A stretch of DNA of 64,000 nt from JACKAF01 sp041391485. GTDB lineage: Bacteria > Bdellovibrionota > FAC87 > UBA2466 > JACKAF01. Under the pieces are notes generated by a model. It was not told where the DNA came from. It saw only the letters and a program-made list of their open reading frames with translations, and searched no databases. Below, in pieces: positions 8,817-18,899 of this stretch. The position numbers and the translations under genes were made by a program. Position 1 is the first letter of the stretch; each line of letters opens with the position of its first letter. Location of the stretch: NCBI GenBank assembly GCA_041391485.1, contig JAWKNY010000017.1, forward strand, positions 1 to 64,000. The letters are read 5' to 3'.

Positions 8817-9346
8817 AAAAACTTCTCTATGTTTGGATGGCGCTCAGCTGTCTTTCCGCTTTGGCGCAGTCCGAGTTAAGCGGCAAGCAGTTCGCCGGAG
8901 TTCGCTCCAAGTCACTCTCCGAGTACTTGCAGAAGGAAGAAACTCCCATCGCGGCGGCCGTTGTGGCGGAGAAAGAAGTGCCGGCGGCAAGCCACGCTGC
9001 GGTTCGCATGGGACTGGCGTTGGGTTTGGTGCTTTGCTTTGGAGCCGTTCTCTACCTCGTTTTTAGACTGGCTCGAAAGCAGCCCGTGCGGGACGGCAAC
9101 CGAAAATACCTGATTGAGAAGATGAGCTATTGCTCGCTAGGGCCGAAGATGGGTGTTTCTCTGATCAAGGTTGGGAGCGAGTTTGTGCTCGTAGGCGTCA
9201 CCCCTGAGAATATCAGCTTCCTTTCCAATCTTGGAAAATTGCAGGCTCAGTACGAAGAAGAGTCCCAGTTCGAACGCGACAACTTCAAGGAAGCGGTCGA
9301 GCAGGAGTTTCTTCGGATTAAAGGAAAAGCGGAAATCCAAGTATGA
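8813..9346 (+). CDS. fliO: Flagellar export apparatus assembly protein FliO
   Basis: A 177-residue protein with a signal peptide (LLYVWMALSCLSALAQ), a periplasmic segment, a central transmembrane helix (GLALGLVLCFGAVLYLVFRL) and the short cytoplasmic FliO domain (YLIEKMSYCSLGPKMGVSLIKVG ... FVLVGVTPENISFLSNL). FliO helps FliP assemble into the export gate. The start is GTG, overlapping fliN, and the end overlaps fliP. Confidence 0.85.
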   Translation: MKKLLYVWMALSCLSALAQSELSGKQFAGVRSKSLSEYLQKEETPIAAAVVAEKEVPAASHAAVRMGLALGLVLCFGAVLYLVFRLARKQPVRDGNRKYLIEKMSYCSLGPKMGVSLIKVGSEFVLVGVTPENISFLSNLGKLQAQYEEESQFERDNFKEAVEQEFLRIKGKAEIQV

Positions 9347-10095
9347 CAACAGCCCTATTTAAAATGGTTGAGTGGGTAGGCGTTTTTTCATCCCGCATTT
9401 CGATGGCGGAACCCACCTCCGCTTTGCCGCCGTTACAGATTTCTGTGGGTGCGGCAGGATCGCCCGAGCAGACCGCGGTGGCTCTGAAAATACTGGCGAT
9501 GCTCACCATCCTTGCGCTGGCCCCCTCGATCCTCATCATGATGACGAGCTTTATTCGCATCGTCATCGTGCTGTCGTTCGTAAGACAGGCCATCGGGACC
9601 CAAGTCCTTCCGCCTAACCAGCTCATCGTCGGCTTATCACTCTTTTTGACTGCCTTTGTGATGGCACCTACCTGGACGAAGGTATACCAGGAGGCTTTGA
9701 ACCCCTATTTAGAGAAGAAAATTACACAGCAGCAGGCACTGGAGTACGCGGAGCTGGCTGCGCGTAGTTTCATGTTTAACCAAACACGCGACAAGGATTT
9801 GGGCCTTTTCGTTAAGCTCGCTCACCTCGAAACACCGCAGCAACGTAAAGATGTACCGACGTACCTGCTCATTCCTTCTTTCATGATCTCAGAGCTAAAA
9901 ACCGCCTTCCAAATAGGGTTCATGATCTACGTTCCCTTTCTCATCCTTGATATGGTCGTCGCGAGTGTGCTGATGGCGATGGGTATGATGATGCTGCCAC
10001 CTGTAATCATCTCGCTTCCGTTCAAACTTATTCTTTTTGTTCTCGTAGATGGATGGCACCTCATTGTGGGGTCTTTGGTCAGGAGCTTTGGCTAA
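9343..10095 (+). CDS. fliP: Flagellar type III export gate protein FliP
   Basis: A 250-residue multi-pass membrane protein matching FliP over its length: a periplasmic N-terminal part, then conserved segments such as SFIRIVIVLSFVRQAIGTQ, QVLPPNQLIVGLSLFLT and SFMISELKTAFQIGFMIYVP. Together with FliQ and FliR it forms the export channel in the inner membrane. Start ATG overlaps the fliO end by four bases; the stop overlaps the fliQ ATG. Confidence 0.95.
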   Translation: MTTALFKMVEWVGVFSSRISMAEPTSALPPLQISVGAAGSPEQTAVALKILAMLTILALAPSILIMMTSFIRIVIVLSFVRQAIGTQVLPPNQLIVGLSLFLTAFVMAPTWTKVYQEALNPYLEKKITQQQALEYAELAARSFMFNQTRDKDLGLFVKLAHLETPQQRKDVPTYLLIPSFMISELKTAFQIGFMIYVPFLILDMVVASVLMAMGMMMLPPVIISLPFKLILFVLVDGWHLIVGSLVRSFG

Positions 10096-10364
10096 TGCAA
10101 TCCGAACAGATTCTGGACATAACACGTGAGGCACTGAAGGTCGCTATCATGTTGTCGGCACCACTCTTGGTTTTTGGACTGGTGACCGGTTTGATGGTCA
10201 GCGTATTTCAGGCCGTGACTCAGATCTCAGAGGCGACTCTAGCCATCGTGCCAAAAATGCTTGCGATCATTCTGGCTTTCCTGATTTTTTCTCCATGGAT
10301 GCTGGACGTCATTATGAATTTTACGACGCATATGTTTGAAAGCATTCCTACTTTGGTGCGATGA
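10095..10364 (+). CDS. fliQ: Flagellar type III export gate protein FliQ
   Basis: 89 residues with two transmembrane helices, the normal length for FliQ (ILDITREALKVAIMLSAPLL ... IVPKMLAIILAFLIFSPWML). The ATG at 10095 is used because it overlaps the fliP stop (TAATG); a longer in-frame extension would lie inside fliP. Forms the export gate with FliP and FliR. Confidence 0.92.
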   Translation: MQSEQILDITREALKVAIMLSAPLLVFGLVTGLMVSVFQAVTQISEATLAIVPKMLAIILAFLIFSPWMLDVIMNFTTHMFESIPTLVR

Positions 10365-11149
10365 GCGCTATATTTCCTACAACTCTTCTTTCTTACCTCA
10401 ATATCCTCAGTATCTTTTTGCGTTTGCTCGGGTTTTTCATGTTGGTGCCCGGCTTCTCCCACCGCACGATTCCGCCGATGGTTAAACTGCTCTTGGCCCT
10501 GGTGGTCGCTTTGGCGCTTTATCCACTCCTGGCTTCCCGTCTAGAAGCGCTTCCGCTGGAAAGTCTGTCGGGCATCGTCGCGATCGCTCTAAGAGAGACG
10601 GTTCTCGGCTTCTTGATGGGTTTTGTGGCGTACCTCACGTTTGAAGCTATTCATTTGGCGGCTCAGTTCATCGGTTTTCAAATGGGTTTCGGCGCAGCTG
10701 GTCTGGTCGATCCGGTCAACCACAGCCAGGTGAGTGTGCTCGTGCCCCTTACGGGTTGGGTGGCACTGATGGTCTTTTTCCTGACCGACATGCACCACAA
10801 CCTCTTAGTCCTCTTCGTACGCAGTTTTGAAATCACGCATTCGATTGAGCTGTCGAGCTTTAGCACGGTTTCTGTTGCCAAGTTACTCATCCAGAAAACC
10901 GGAGAGCTTTTCGTCGTTGCGGTGAAGATCGCGGCCCCGTACACGTTTTTGGTTCTCGCTACCAACGCAGCGGTGGGAATTCTCTCGCGTTTGCTACCGC
11001 AGATGCAAATGCTGCTTTTTGTTTTTCCTGTAACCATTTTTCTTGGAATCTGTGGGCTGTATCTTTTGGCTCCGGATCTCATTGATTATTTTCAAGGTGT
11101 CATGGATCAGATGGGGCAAGACGTCATCTTGCTTCTTCGAACCATCTAA
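10361..11149 (+). CDS. fliR: Flagellar type III export gate protein FliR
   Basis: A 262-residue multi-pass membrane protein with the FliR pattern: LGFFMLVPGFSHRTIPPMVK near the N-terminus, ALRETVLGFLMGFVAYLTFEA and QFIGFQMGFGAAGLVDPVN in the middle, and RLLPQMQMLLFVFPVTIFLG near the C-terminus. It starts inside the fliQ end (ATGA) and its stop is directly followed by the flhB ATG. Confidence 0.95.
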   Translation: MSAIFPTTLLSYLNILSIFLRLLGFFMLVPGFSHRTIPPMVKLLLALVVALALYPLLASRLEALPLESLSGIVAIALRETVLGFLMGFVAYLTFEAIHLAAQFIGFQMGFGAAGLVDPVNHSQVSVLVPLTGWVALMVFFLTDMHHNLLVLFVRSFEITHSIELSSFSTVSVAKLLIQKTGELFVVAVKIAAPYTFLVLATNAAVGILSRLLPQMQMLLFVFPVTIFLGICGLYLLAPDLIDYFQGVMDQMGQDVILLLRTI

Positions 11150-12235
11150 ATGGCTGAGCAAAACGACAATTCAATGGAAGATCGCAACGAACCCGCAACG
11201 CCGTACCGGCGTCAGCAGTTTCGGGATCAAGGGCAAGTAGCGATGAGCCGAGAGCTCATCTCTGTTGCCTTGCTCATTGGAGTAGGAGGGATGCTCTACA
11301 TCTTCATGCAGAAGATGTTCATTGAGATGAGCGGCCTGAGTCACCGTTTCTTCAACGTGAGCCGTTTTGAAATGGACAAGGAAGTGTTGCTGAATTTGGG
11401 ACGCGACGCCTTGGGTAGCTGGGCCTGGGTGGTAGGTCCCCTGTTCGCTGTGGGGCTCGTGGTGGGTTTTGCGGCGAGTAGCGCTCAGGTTGGATTTCAT
11501 CTCACGTGGGAGCCGATGGCGCCTAACTGGGACCGGGTGAACCCGATTAGTGGTTTCCGCCGAATCTTTTCGCTTCGGGCCATCGTTGAAGCCGTTAAGG
11601 CGATGTTCAAGCTCAGTGTGGGTCTTGTAGTTTTGTGGTTCTTTCTCTCCTCGCAAGCAGAGCACATTGGGGTTTTTTTGCATCAGGGTGTGCCCGAGAT
11701 CGTGGCCTACACCTTGAAGAGTGTGGCCAATCTCTTTTTCTCAACTCTTGGGGTTTTGCTGTTTCTTGCAGCCCTCGATTATGGCTACCAGCGCTGGCAG
11801 CTGGAAAAAGAAATGCGGATGACCCGCAGGGAAGCCAAAGAGGAGTACAAACTGCGGGAAGGAGATCCGCTCATTAAGCAACGCATCCGTAGTGTGCAGC
11901 GAAAGATCGCTAGCCGTCGGATGATGGAAGATGTGCCTAAGGCGGACGTCATCGTCACCAACCCGACCCATTTTGCAGTAGCGCTGCAGTACGACAGGAC
12001 GGCCATGTCCGCGCCCAAAGTGGTCGCCAAAGGAGCGGGCCTCATCGCCCAGAAAATCAAGGAACTCGCGCGTAAGAACAGTGTTCCTATCGTTGAGAAT
12101 AAGCCCTTAGCGCGTACGCTTTTCAAAACCATCGAAATCGGTGGGTTTATCCCAAGAGAACTCTACAAAGCGGTGGCGGAGGTACTTGCCTACGTTTACC
12201 GCCTCAAAGGAATCAGGAAACTAGCCAATGGATAA
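11150..12235 (+). CDS. flhB: Flagellar export switch protein FlhB
   Basis: 361 residues with four transmembrane helices followed by the cytoplasmic domain carrying the autocleavage motif NPTH (in VTNPTHFAVALQY). Cleavage between Asn and Pro switches export from rod/hook to filament substrates. The protein has the usual charged region after the last helix (KEMRMTRREAKEEYKLREGDP). The last eight bases overlap flhA. Confidence 0.95.
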   Translation: MAEQNDNSMEDRNEPATPYRRQQFRDQGQVAMSRELISVALLIGVGGMLYIFMQKMFIEMSGLSHRFFNVSRFEMDKEVLLNLGRDALGSWAWVVGPLFAVGLVVGFAASSAQVGFHLTWEPMAPNWDRVNPISGFRRIFSLRAIVEAVKAMFKLSVGLVVLWFFLSSQAEHIGVFLHQGVPEIVAYTLKSVANLFFSTLGVLLFLAALDYGYQRWQLEKEMRMTRREAKEEYKLREGDPLIKQRIRSVQRKIASRRMMEDVPKADVIVTNPTHFAVALQYDRTAMSAPKVVAKGAGLIAQKIKELARKNSVPIVENKPLARTLFKTIEIGGFIPRELYKAVAEVLAYVYRLKGIRKLANG

Positions 12236-14307
12236 TACATCGCAAGTCTCCGGACGACTCAATCAGATCCTAAAGCACTCAGATATCGGCATTGCTTTAG
12301 CCGTATTGGGTACACTGCTCGTGATGATTGTACCGGTATCCCCCGGTTTCATGGATCTGCTTCTCGTGACGAGCATGGCACTCAGTATCAGCATTCTGCT
12401 AGTGGCTGTTTACGCGGGTCGTCCCCTTGATTTTTCTGTTTTCCCAACGGTGCTTCTGTTCGCCACACTTTTCCGCTTGTCTCTTAACGTAGCGAGCAGC
12501 CGTTTGATCCTCCTGGAAGGCCACACCGGTGAAGCCGCTGCGGGACGGGTGATCGAGACATTCGGGCAGATTGTCGTCGGCGGGAACTACATCGTTGGCG
12601 GAATTATCTTCGTCCTTTGGTGATTATTAACTTTGTTGTGATTACCAAGGGTGCTGGCCGCGTTGCCGAAGTAGCCGCACGCTTTATCTTGGATTCGATG
12701 CCTGGTAAGCAGATGGCGATTGACGCCGACTTGAATGCCGGTCTCATCTCGGAAGATGCGGCGAGAGAACGTCGCCGGCAGGTCGAACAGGAAGCGGACT
12801 TCTACGGCGCCATGGACGGTGCGAGTAAGTTTGTCCGTGGCGATGCGATTGCAGGAATTGTCATTACGGCCATCAACATTTTGGGCGGCCTGGCGATAGG
12901 AGCTTTTCAGAAAGGCCTTCCCATCGGAGAGGCGGCGACGCTTTACACTCTGATGACCATCGGTGACGGTCTGGTGACTCAGATTCCTGCCCTCATTGTA
13001 TCGACGGCTGCTGGTATTATCGTGACTCGCGCGGCTTCGGGAAACAGCCTATCACGTGACATCTCCAACCAGATGTTGCTCCAACCCCGTGCCTTGGGTC
13101 TGACGTCAGGTATCCTGGCGTTTGTGGGTCTTGTGCCGGGAATCCCAGCGACCCCATTTTTGCTTTTATCCATCGCAACCGGGGTAACGGCGTACCTGGT
13201 GCACCGCAACCGCGCCAAAACCAACGAAGCTAGCAAGCAGGAAGAAATTAAAAAACTCGAGGAAGCCGCTTCCGACACCACCGTCCCCCTGAAGTGGATG
13301 TGCTGGAGTTGCAAGTGGGGTACGGACTGGTACGTCTTGTGGAAAACGAAGGGAAGGGGGATCTCGTCGAGCGCATCTTCCAGCTGCGAAAAGAGTTCGC
13401 AAAAGATCTGGGCATCGTCGTACCCAGAGTCCGCATCAAGGACAATCTTGAACTTCAGCCCTCCGAGTACTCCATTTTGATTAAAGGGGTGAGCGTAGCG
13501 AAGGGAGAACTGATTTCCGGTTACTCGCTCGCGATGGACGGCGGAAACGTCACTTCAAAAGTATCGGGGATCGACGTACGGGAGCCCGTATTTGGGCTTC
13601 CTGCGATTTGGGTACCGGACAACCAGAAAGAGGAAGCGCAGATGAATGGGTATACGGTCGTGGATCATTCGACCATCATGGCTACCCATCTATCAGAAAC
13701 CATCAAGAAGCACGCGCATGAGCTTATCGGGCGACAGGATCTGCAGAACCTCATCGACAACCTGCAGAAGACCCATCCGAAGGTAATCGAAGAGCTCATC
13801 CCCAACGTGCTTAGCTTGGGCGTCGTACTGAAGGTAATGCAGGGGCTTTTGAAGGAGCAGGTGCCGGTACGCGATATTCTCTCCATCCTTGAGACGCTCG
13901 CCAATTATGGGCCTCAGACAAAAGATCCCGAACAGCTTGTCGAGTATGTGCGCTCCGCACTCTCCAGAACCATTACTCACCGCCTGTCGGTAGGAAGCAA
14001 CTTGCTCGAAGTGATGACTTTTGCGCCGGATACGGAGGAGCACATTCTTCGTGCCTACAAAAAGTTGGACACCGGATCGGTGCTTAATCTGGATCCCGGG
14101 TTTTTTGAGAAGCTGGTCATGCAAATTCAAAATGTGATTGAGAACCACGTCTTTGGCAGTGGCAATGTGATCCTACTTTGCCACCCGCTCGTGCGTGGGC
14201 AGTTAAAGCGGCTTCTCGATCGTTTTGTTCCTAATCTGAATGTGGTCTCCGCAAACGAGATCGCATCCTTTGCGAAGGTAAAATCCATCGCTACTGTGGA
14301 GGCTTAG
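12228..14307 (+). CDS. flhA: Flagellar export protein FlhA (two frameshifts)
   Basis: About 693 residues. The N-terminal membrane domain has eight predicted helices and the FHIPEP region (RFILDSMPGKQMAIDADLN, with the Lys-Gln-Met-Ala-Ile-Asp-Ala core). The C-terminal cytoplasmic domain begins near 13290 (LELQVGYGLVRLVE) and includes GRQDLQNLIDNL. Frame breaks lie near 12615 (CTTTGG, probably CTTTTGG, restoring FVLLVIINF) and near 13285 (CCCCC, probably CCCCCC, restoring TVPPEVDVLEL). FlhA forms the nonameric export platform; an intact gene is expected in a flagellated cell. Confidence 0.9.
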
Positions 14308-15372
14308 GTGTTTGTAAAAAAATTTGAAGCCCGATCTTTAGAAAAAGCACTTGCCATGGTTAAAGCGGAATTGGGGCCTGACGCCTTGGTTCTGTCGACG
14401 CAGAAAGTGAAAAAAGGGATTTTGCAAAAGCCCATGGTAGAGGTTACCGCTGCGTATGAGAAGGGAGCGGTTAGAAAGGAAGCCGCACCCGAGAGCTTGA
14501 GTTCCATCTTCCCACACCGCAAGAAAGAGAGCCCCAGAGTGGAAGCGGCACCGTCTGCACCAGCGGCGCAACGGGCCGCAACGGCGGCTTCCAAGGCCTA
14601 TGCCGGCCCTGTCGGCGTGAACCAGTCCCAACTCGATCGTTTCTACAGCTTTGAAGAAAGCTTCCTGCGCCAGGGATTTGAGAGTGATACGGCCCGCGAT
14701 CTCACCAGACGGTTGCTTTTCGACTACTCCGTGAAAGATCTGGAAGTTCCTTCCTTCCTGGAGAAAGCGCGTACCGCAATCATGCGGGGAGGCGTCCACC
14801 ACCTAAGCCTTAAGGAGTTTTGTGAAAAGCCCGGATGGCTTTTAGTGGGAAACCCCGGTGTTGGGAAGACTTCGTTTGCGGTCAAGCTGGCGATGGTGCT
14901 CAAGCGACGCAACCGCGCGGTATCGCTCGTCAGCTTGGATAGACGAAAAGTACTGGGCTCCAGTGAGCTTGCGGCCTACGCCAAGTTGCTGGATGTCCCC
15001 TTTGAAACCCAGCCAAGCGCGCGAGACGCGCGAGCGACCACGCAGTTAATTGACGGGTTTTCCATGCCGCACACTCAGGCGAATGAGCTTGAGAAGTGGC
15101 GCTGGGAGACGGGGGCTTCGGTGCTTCTAGTTCTCGATGCGACCGCCCGGCTCGCGGAGAATCTCAAGATTCTGCAGCAGAGCGAAAGCCTCAAAGTGGA
15201 TGCCATTTGTTTTTCTAAAGTGGACCTGAGTTTGCACCGGGGTGTGCTGTATGAGGTCGTGCGTCGGTCCAAGATCCCGCTTCTCGGCCTTTCGAATTCC
15301 GAATCGTTCAAGAATTCACTCGAGTTTTATGAGCCGCGCGACTTTGTGCGATTTGTTCTGAAGGAAGGTTGA
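14308..15372 (+). CDS. flhF: Flagellar biosynthesis GTPase FlhF
   Basis: 354 residues. An N-terminal basic/linker region (starting FVKKFEARSLEKALAMVKAELG, the family hallmark) is followed by an SRP-type NG GTPase domain with P-loop GNPGVGKT and downstream SLDRRK. FlhF sets flagellum position and number, usually with FlhG. The GTG start follows the flhA stop directly and has TGGAGG upstream. The C-terminal GTPase motifs are somewhat divergent (DATARLAENLKIL, FSKVDLSLHRG). Confidence 0.9.
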   Translation: MFVKKFEARSLEKALAMVKAELGPDALVLSTQKVKKGILQKPMVEVTAAYEKGAVRKEAAPESLSSIFPHRKKESPRVEAAPSAPAAQRAATAASKAYAGPVGVNQSQLDRFYSFEESFLRQGFESDTARDLTRRLLFDYSVKDLEVPSFLEKARTAIMRGGVHHLSLKEFCEKPGWLLVGNPGVGKTSFAVKLAMVLKRRNRAVSLVSLDRRKVLGSSELAAYAKLLDVPFETQPSARDARATTQLIDGFSMPHTQANELEKWRWETGASVLLVLDATARLAENLKILQQSESLKVDAICFSKVDLSLHRGVLYEVVRRSKIPLLGLSNSESFKNSLEFYEPRDFVRFVLKEG

Positions 15373-15374
15373 TC

Positions 15375-16175
15375 ATGTCGAAGGTCATTTCATTTTCAAG
15401 TGGCAAGGGCGGAGTGGGTAAGACGACACTCGTCGCTAATCTGGGGCATTTGTGGGCCAAGCGTGGTTCCAAGACGCTTCTGGTCGATGCCGACTGGACA
15501 TTGGGGAAGCTCGGGATCGCTCTGGGCGCACGTCCCAAATGGACCGTTGAAAGTGCACTTACGGGTAGGGTCACGCTCGCTCAGGCGGTCTTTCCGGTTG
15601 CCGAAAACCTGGATCTGCTGGCTTCTCCGTCGGGGCTTATTGGCTTTGAAGAGCTAAACGCTGGGCAACGCACCCAACTTTTTTACGAACTCGAGAGTGT
15701 GAGCTCGCAGTACGACGTAGTTCTCATGGATCATTCGAGCGGGGTGGATTGGGGCGTCATTCAATTTGCTGCGGCCGCACACCAGCATGTGATTGTCACC
15801 ACGACTGAGCCTACTAGTTATATGGATGCCTATGCTATAATGAAAATACTCTCTAAGCGCTTCAAGGTGAATGAGTTCTGGTTGGTGGTTACGATGAGCC
15901 CGAACGGTTCCGGGACGGCGCAGCGCATCCACCGCTTTACCGAGTTTGTGCGGAATCAATTGCTGGTTCGAGTGCACCTTCTGGAGACATTTCAGTTGGA
16001 ACCCAAACTTTCCGAGTCCATTCGCATTCAGAAGCCCTTTGTAGAGCAGTTTCCCGACGCGGTTTTAACTTCCAGACTTGAAGCATTAAGTCTGAAGCTT
16101 GAGGCTGCACGAGGCCAAGTTTCCAGTGGGCTTCGATATTTTTACTCCCAAAATTCTTCTCTTTTAGCGAGATAA
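15375..16175 (+). CDS. flhG: MinD-like ATPase FlhG (FleN)
   Basis: 266 residues, MinD/ParA family, with a deviant Walker A motif FSSGKGGVGKTTLVANLG near the N-terminus and switch region VLMDHSSGVDWGVI. FlhG controls flagellar number by acting on FlhF and in many species on the sigma-54 flagellar activator. ATG at 15375 is preferred over the upstream TTG at 15369 because AAGGAAGG lies just before it. The C-terminal amphipathic helix region (LKLEAARGQVSSGLRYFY) is consistent with membrane binding. Confidence 0.88.
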   Translation: MSKVISFSSGKGGVGKTTLVANLGHLWAKRGSKTLLVDADWTLGKLGIALGARPKWTVESALTGRVTLAQAVFPVAENLDLLASPSGLIGFEELNAGQRTQLFYELESVSSQYDVVLMDHSSGVDWGVIQFAAAAHQHVIVTTTEPTSYMDAYAIMKILSKRFKVNEFWLVVTMSPNGSGTAQRIHRFTEFVRNQLLVRVHLLETFQLEPKLSESIRIQKPFVEQFPDAVLTSRLEALSLKLEAARGQVSSGLRYFYSQNSSLLAR

Positions 16176-16179
16176 ATAT

Positions 16180-16950
16180 ATGTCTACTGCCGCGCGGAAA
16201 TACAAAACCAAAAAACGGCGCATCGATAAGCGTACGAAAGAAAAGCTCATCATTGAGTACGCTCCGCTTATCAAGTTCATTGCCCAGAAGATCGCCGTGA
16301 GGTTGCCTTCCAATATCGAGTTTGACGACTTGGTAAGTAGCGGTGTGATCGGATTGATGGACGCGATCGACAAGTATGATCCAACGCGCGACAATAAGTT
16401 TAAGACCTACGCCGAATTTCGTATTCGCGGGGCGATTCTCGACGAATTGCGTGCGCAGGACTGGGTACCCCGGTCGGTTCGTGAGAAAGCCAAGCAGCTT
16501 GAGCGAGCGCATCTGCGGCTAGAGCAGCAACTGGGCCGAGTTCCCACGGAAGACGAGATTACCTCTGAGCTGGGCCTCAATAAGGACGAGTATTACGACC
16601 TATTGAACCAAGTGAAGTCGGTTTCTATCCTAAGCTTGGATGAAGCGGGAAGCTTCAATAGCTCGGATCGCAAAAGCATTCTCAGCCTACTTGAAAGCCG
16701 CAAGATCCCCAGTCCCATAACGCAGCTCAACATCAAAGCCATTAAGGAAGTTGTGACCCGAGCGATCGAAAGCCTTCCCGAAAAGCAGCGGCTTGTGTTA
16801 AGTCTTTATTATTACGAGGATTTGAACCTGAAGGAGATCGGCGAGGTTCTGGACGTAACAGAAAGCCGAGTGTCTCAGCTCCACACACAGGCGATCCTCT
16901 GGTTGCGACGCAAGCTGCGTTCGTATTTTGAAGAGGAAACACAACCTTGA
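16180..16950 (+). CDS. fliA: Flagellar sigma factor FliA (sigma-28)
   Basis: 256 residues with regions 2 (YAPLIKFIAQKIAVRLPSN, DLVSSGVIGLMDAIDKYDP, KFKTYAEFRIRGAILDELRA), 3 (DWVPRSVREKAKQLE) and 4 (LPEKQRLVLSLYYYEDLNLKEIGEVLDVTESRVSQLHTQA) as in FliA. It directs transcription of late flagellar genes. Being at the end of the sigma-54 operon places it below RpoN in the hierarchy. Confidence 0.93.
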   Translation: MSTAARKYKTKKRRIDKRTKEKLIIEYAPLIKFIAQKIAVRLPSNIEFDDLVSSGVIGLMDAIDKYDPTRDNKFKTYAEFRIRGAILDELRAQDWVPRSVREKAKQLERAHLRLEQQLGRVPTEDEITSELGLNKDEYYDLLNQVKSVSILSLDEAGSFNSSDRKSILSLLESRKIPSPITQLNIKAIKEVVTRAIESLPEKQRLVLSLYYYEDLNLKEIGEVLDVTESRVSQLHTQAILWLRRKLRSYFEEETQP

Positions 16951-17846
16951 ATGAAGGGTACAATCCCGTCCACGAATTCATTTCCTATATCAGTGTAGAA
17001 AAAGGCCTTTCCCCCAATACCCGTCTCGCTTACGAAAAAGATTTAGAGCAGTACGTGACCTTTTGTGAAAGCAAGGGTCTGGACGTCCTGCGCGTGGAGC
17101 TTAAAGATCTGCGACAGTTTCTGGCCCGCCTCCGCGGGCGACAGTTGTCTAGTCGCACGCTTGCCCGCAAGCTCACCGCGGTGAAGCAGCTTTATAAGTT
17201 TCTCTTAAGAGAAGATCGCATTGAAAGCGATCCCGCCGAGCTCTTAAGCATTTCCTTAAAGAATCGAACGCTTCCGAAAGTTCTCTCGGTCAAAGAAATG
17301 GTCTCTGTCATCGAGGCGGCCACAGGCGCCACCGAAGCCGAGACGCGGGACCGCGCACTTTTGGAACTTTGGTACGCCACAGGGTGTCGCATCTCTGAGC
17401 TGGTGCAGCTGAAAATTAGTAACCTGGATCTGAAAGAGGGAGTGGTAAAATTTCAGGGCAAGGGTGGCAAGGAGCGTTTGGTCCCTGTACACAAGCAAGC
17501 ACTGGAGTGGTGCGAAAAGTACAAGGCGGTCCGCCACAAATGGGTTCTGGAAGCCGGCTTGACGGATAGCCACTGCTTTTTTCTCACTCAGCAGGCCAAA
17601 GAATTTTCGCGCCAAGGGATGTGGAAGATCGTGAAAAAGTATGCGCAGAAAGCCGGAATTCCGCGAAGGGTGTGGCCTCACATGATTCGTCACACTTTTG
17701 CGACCCACATCCTAAACGGCGGTGCCGATTTGAGAGCGGTCCAAGAGCTTTTGGGTCATCGATCCATCAGCACGACCGAAGTGTACACGCACCTAGACAT
17801 CGAAAATCTAAAATCAATGCAATTGAAATATCACCCCAGAAGTTAG
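16947..17846 (+). CDS. xerD: Tyrosine recombinase XerC/XerD type
   Basis: 299 residues, normal for Xer. The N-terminal SAM-like core-binding domain (FISYISVEKGLSPNTRLAYEKDL) precedes the catalytic domain with Arg in TGCRISELVQL, Lys in GKGGKERLVP, HMIRHTFATHIL, the LLGHRSISTTEVYTH segment and catalytic Tyr in VYTHLD. Xer recombinases resolve chromosome dimers at dif. The start is a TTG overlapping the fliA stop (TTGA), so it is coupled to the flagellar operon. XerC versus XerD cannot be settled from sequence by eye; the symbol is provisional. Confidence 0.85.
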   Translation: MNEGYNPVHEFISYISVEKGLSPNTRLAYEKDLEQYVTFCESKGLDVLRVELKDLRQFLARLRGRQLSSRTLARKLTAVKQLYKFLLREDRIESDPAELLSISLKNRTLPKVLSVKEMVSVIEAATGATEAETRDRALLELWYATGCRISELVQLKISNLDLKEGVVKFQGKGGKERLVPVHKQALEWCEKYKAVRHKWVLEAGLTDSHCFFLTQQAKEFSRQGMWKIVKKYAQKAGIPRRVWPHMIRHTFATHILNGGADLRAVQELLGHRSISTTEVYTHLDIENLKSMQLKYHPRS

Positions 17847-17864
17847 TCGGGGAAAGGGGAAAAC

Positions 17865-18762
17865 ATGCGGGTATTCTTACTTTGTAGTGTGGTGAGTCTT
17901 TGCTTGAGCGGGTGTATTTTTAACACCCAGAAAGATCGCAAAGTGGAGCAAGGGGTGGACACCACCTATGGAGCGATCCTGGTGCGCGAAATCCAGGGAG
18001 ACGAAAAGACTGCTTATGTTTACGCAGAATTCGCCAAAGACGCCGGCACGCGCGGAACGCAGCAGGTCATTACGCGAGAGGTATTGAAGAGCTTGAAGGC
18101 GCCCAATACCGCGATCCCTGAAGCCGCCGCTAACCCTTGCAAGGTGGAAACGATTTCGGACTCGGGAAGGGATCTCTTTGATCCGTCAAAAAGAGTTTCC
18201 GTGGGCGAGTTACTCTATGGTCCGGCGGCAAACCAGCAACTTTTGCTTCCCGTACCCGCTGAAGATTTGATTTACCTCGAATACCTGCCTTCAGGATTCG
18301 ACTCGGAGTTAAAGCAAATCAAAGCCAAGGAGCGATAAGATCGGTGGATTTTCGGCAGCGTTCTCGGTTCCGACCACCCTGGACGGGGTGGCGGTAAACG
18401 GGCAAGACGTCGCGACGGAAAGCATTGTGATCGATAAAAAAGATCCCTTAATCGTGGAATGGGACGCTCCCTTTCTGGTGAACGAAGACAGCATCATGGC
18501 CCTTTTTGTAACGGCGAAGGATAGCTTTGGTACGCGCGTGCTGAAGTGTTTGGAATTCGAAAAACTGATCACCTACGGTGGATCGAGTGTGAAAGAATGG
18601 CGGATAGAGCCTGAGTTGCTCGCTAAACTGCCGCCCGATTCCAAAGCCAAGTTCAAGCTCTTACGGGGGCACCTGGCAACCTTGAGTTCTTCGGACAAGT
18701 CTCTTGCCCTGGATATCGAAGCGACCCGCAGCTGGGAAAAAGTGTTTGAGCTGAAGTTGTAG
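17865..18762 (+). CDS. Lipoprotein of unknown function (frameshift)
   Basis: Starts at the ATG at 17865 behind AAAGGGG with a lipoprotein signal (LLCSVVSLCLSGC). The first frame runs 157 residues to 18338; an open frame then continues from before 18340 to 18762 (GGFSAAFSVPTTLDGVAVNG ...). The two frames differ by two missing bases, matching the deletion pattern elsewhere in this sequence, so I treat it as one protein of about 299 residues. Two separate genes remain possible because no good ribosome binding site was looked for beyond the GTG at 18388. No family recognised. It follows xerD by 18 bases. Confidence 0.55.
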
Positions 18763-18899
18763 GGATTTGATCTAATCGGGAAGAGAGCTATTCGGGAGAA
18801 TGGGTACGGTCTGGTTCCCCAGGCCGCAGCCATTACCCAAATCACTATTCTGTCTAGAAAATCGTGGCCTTTCAGCAACCGTCTTCTACCTTCCTATTA

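Noticed and set aside
12228..14307. Programmed ribosomal frameshifting in flhA and similar genes
   Set aside because: The breaks occur in many unrelated genes, lack slippery heptamers with downstream structures, and all fit base loss in runs.
18573..18878. 101-residue minus-strand ORF after the sigma-54 promoter at 18900-18915
   Set aside because: TTG start, no good ribosome binding site, and antisense to the lipoprotein gene; more likely noncoding.
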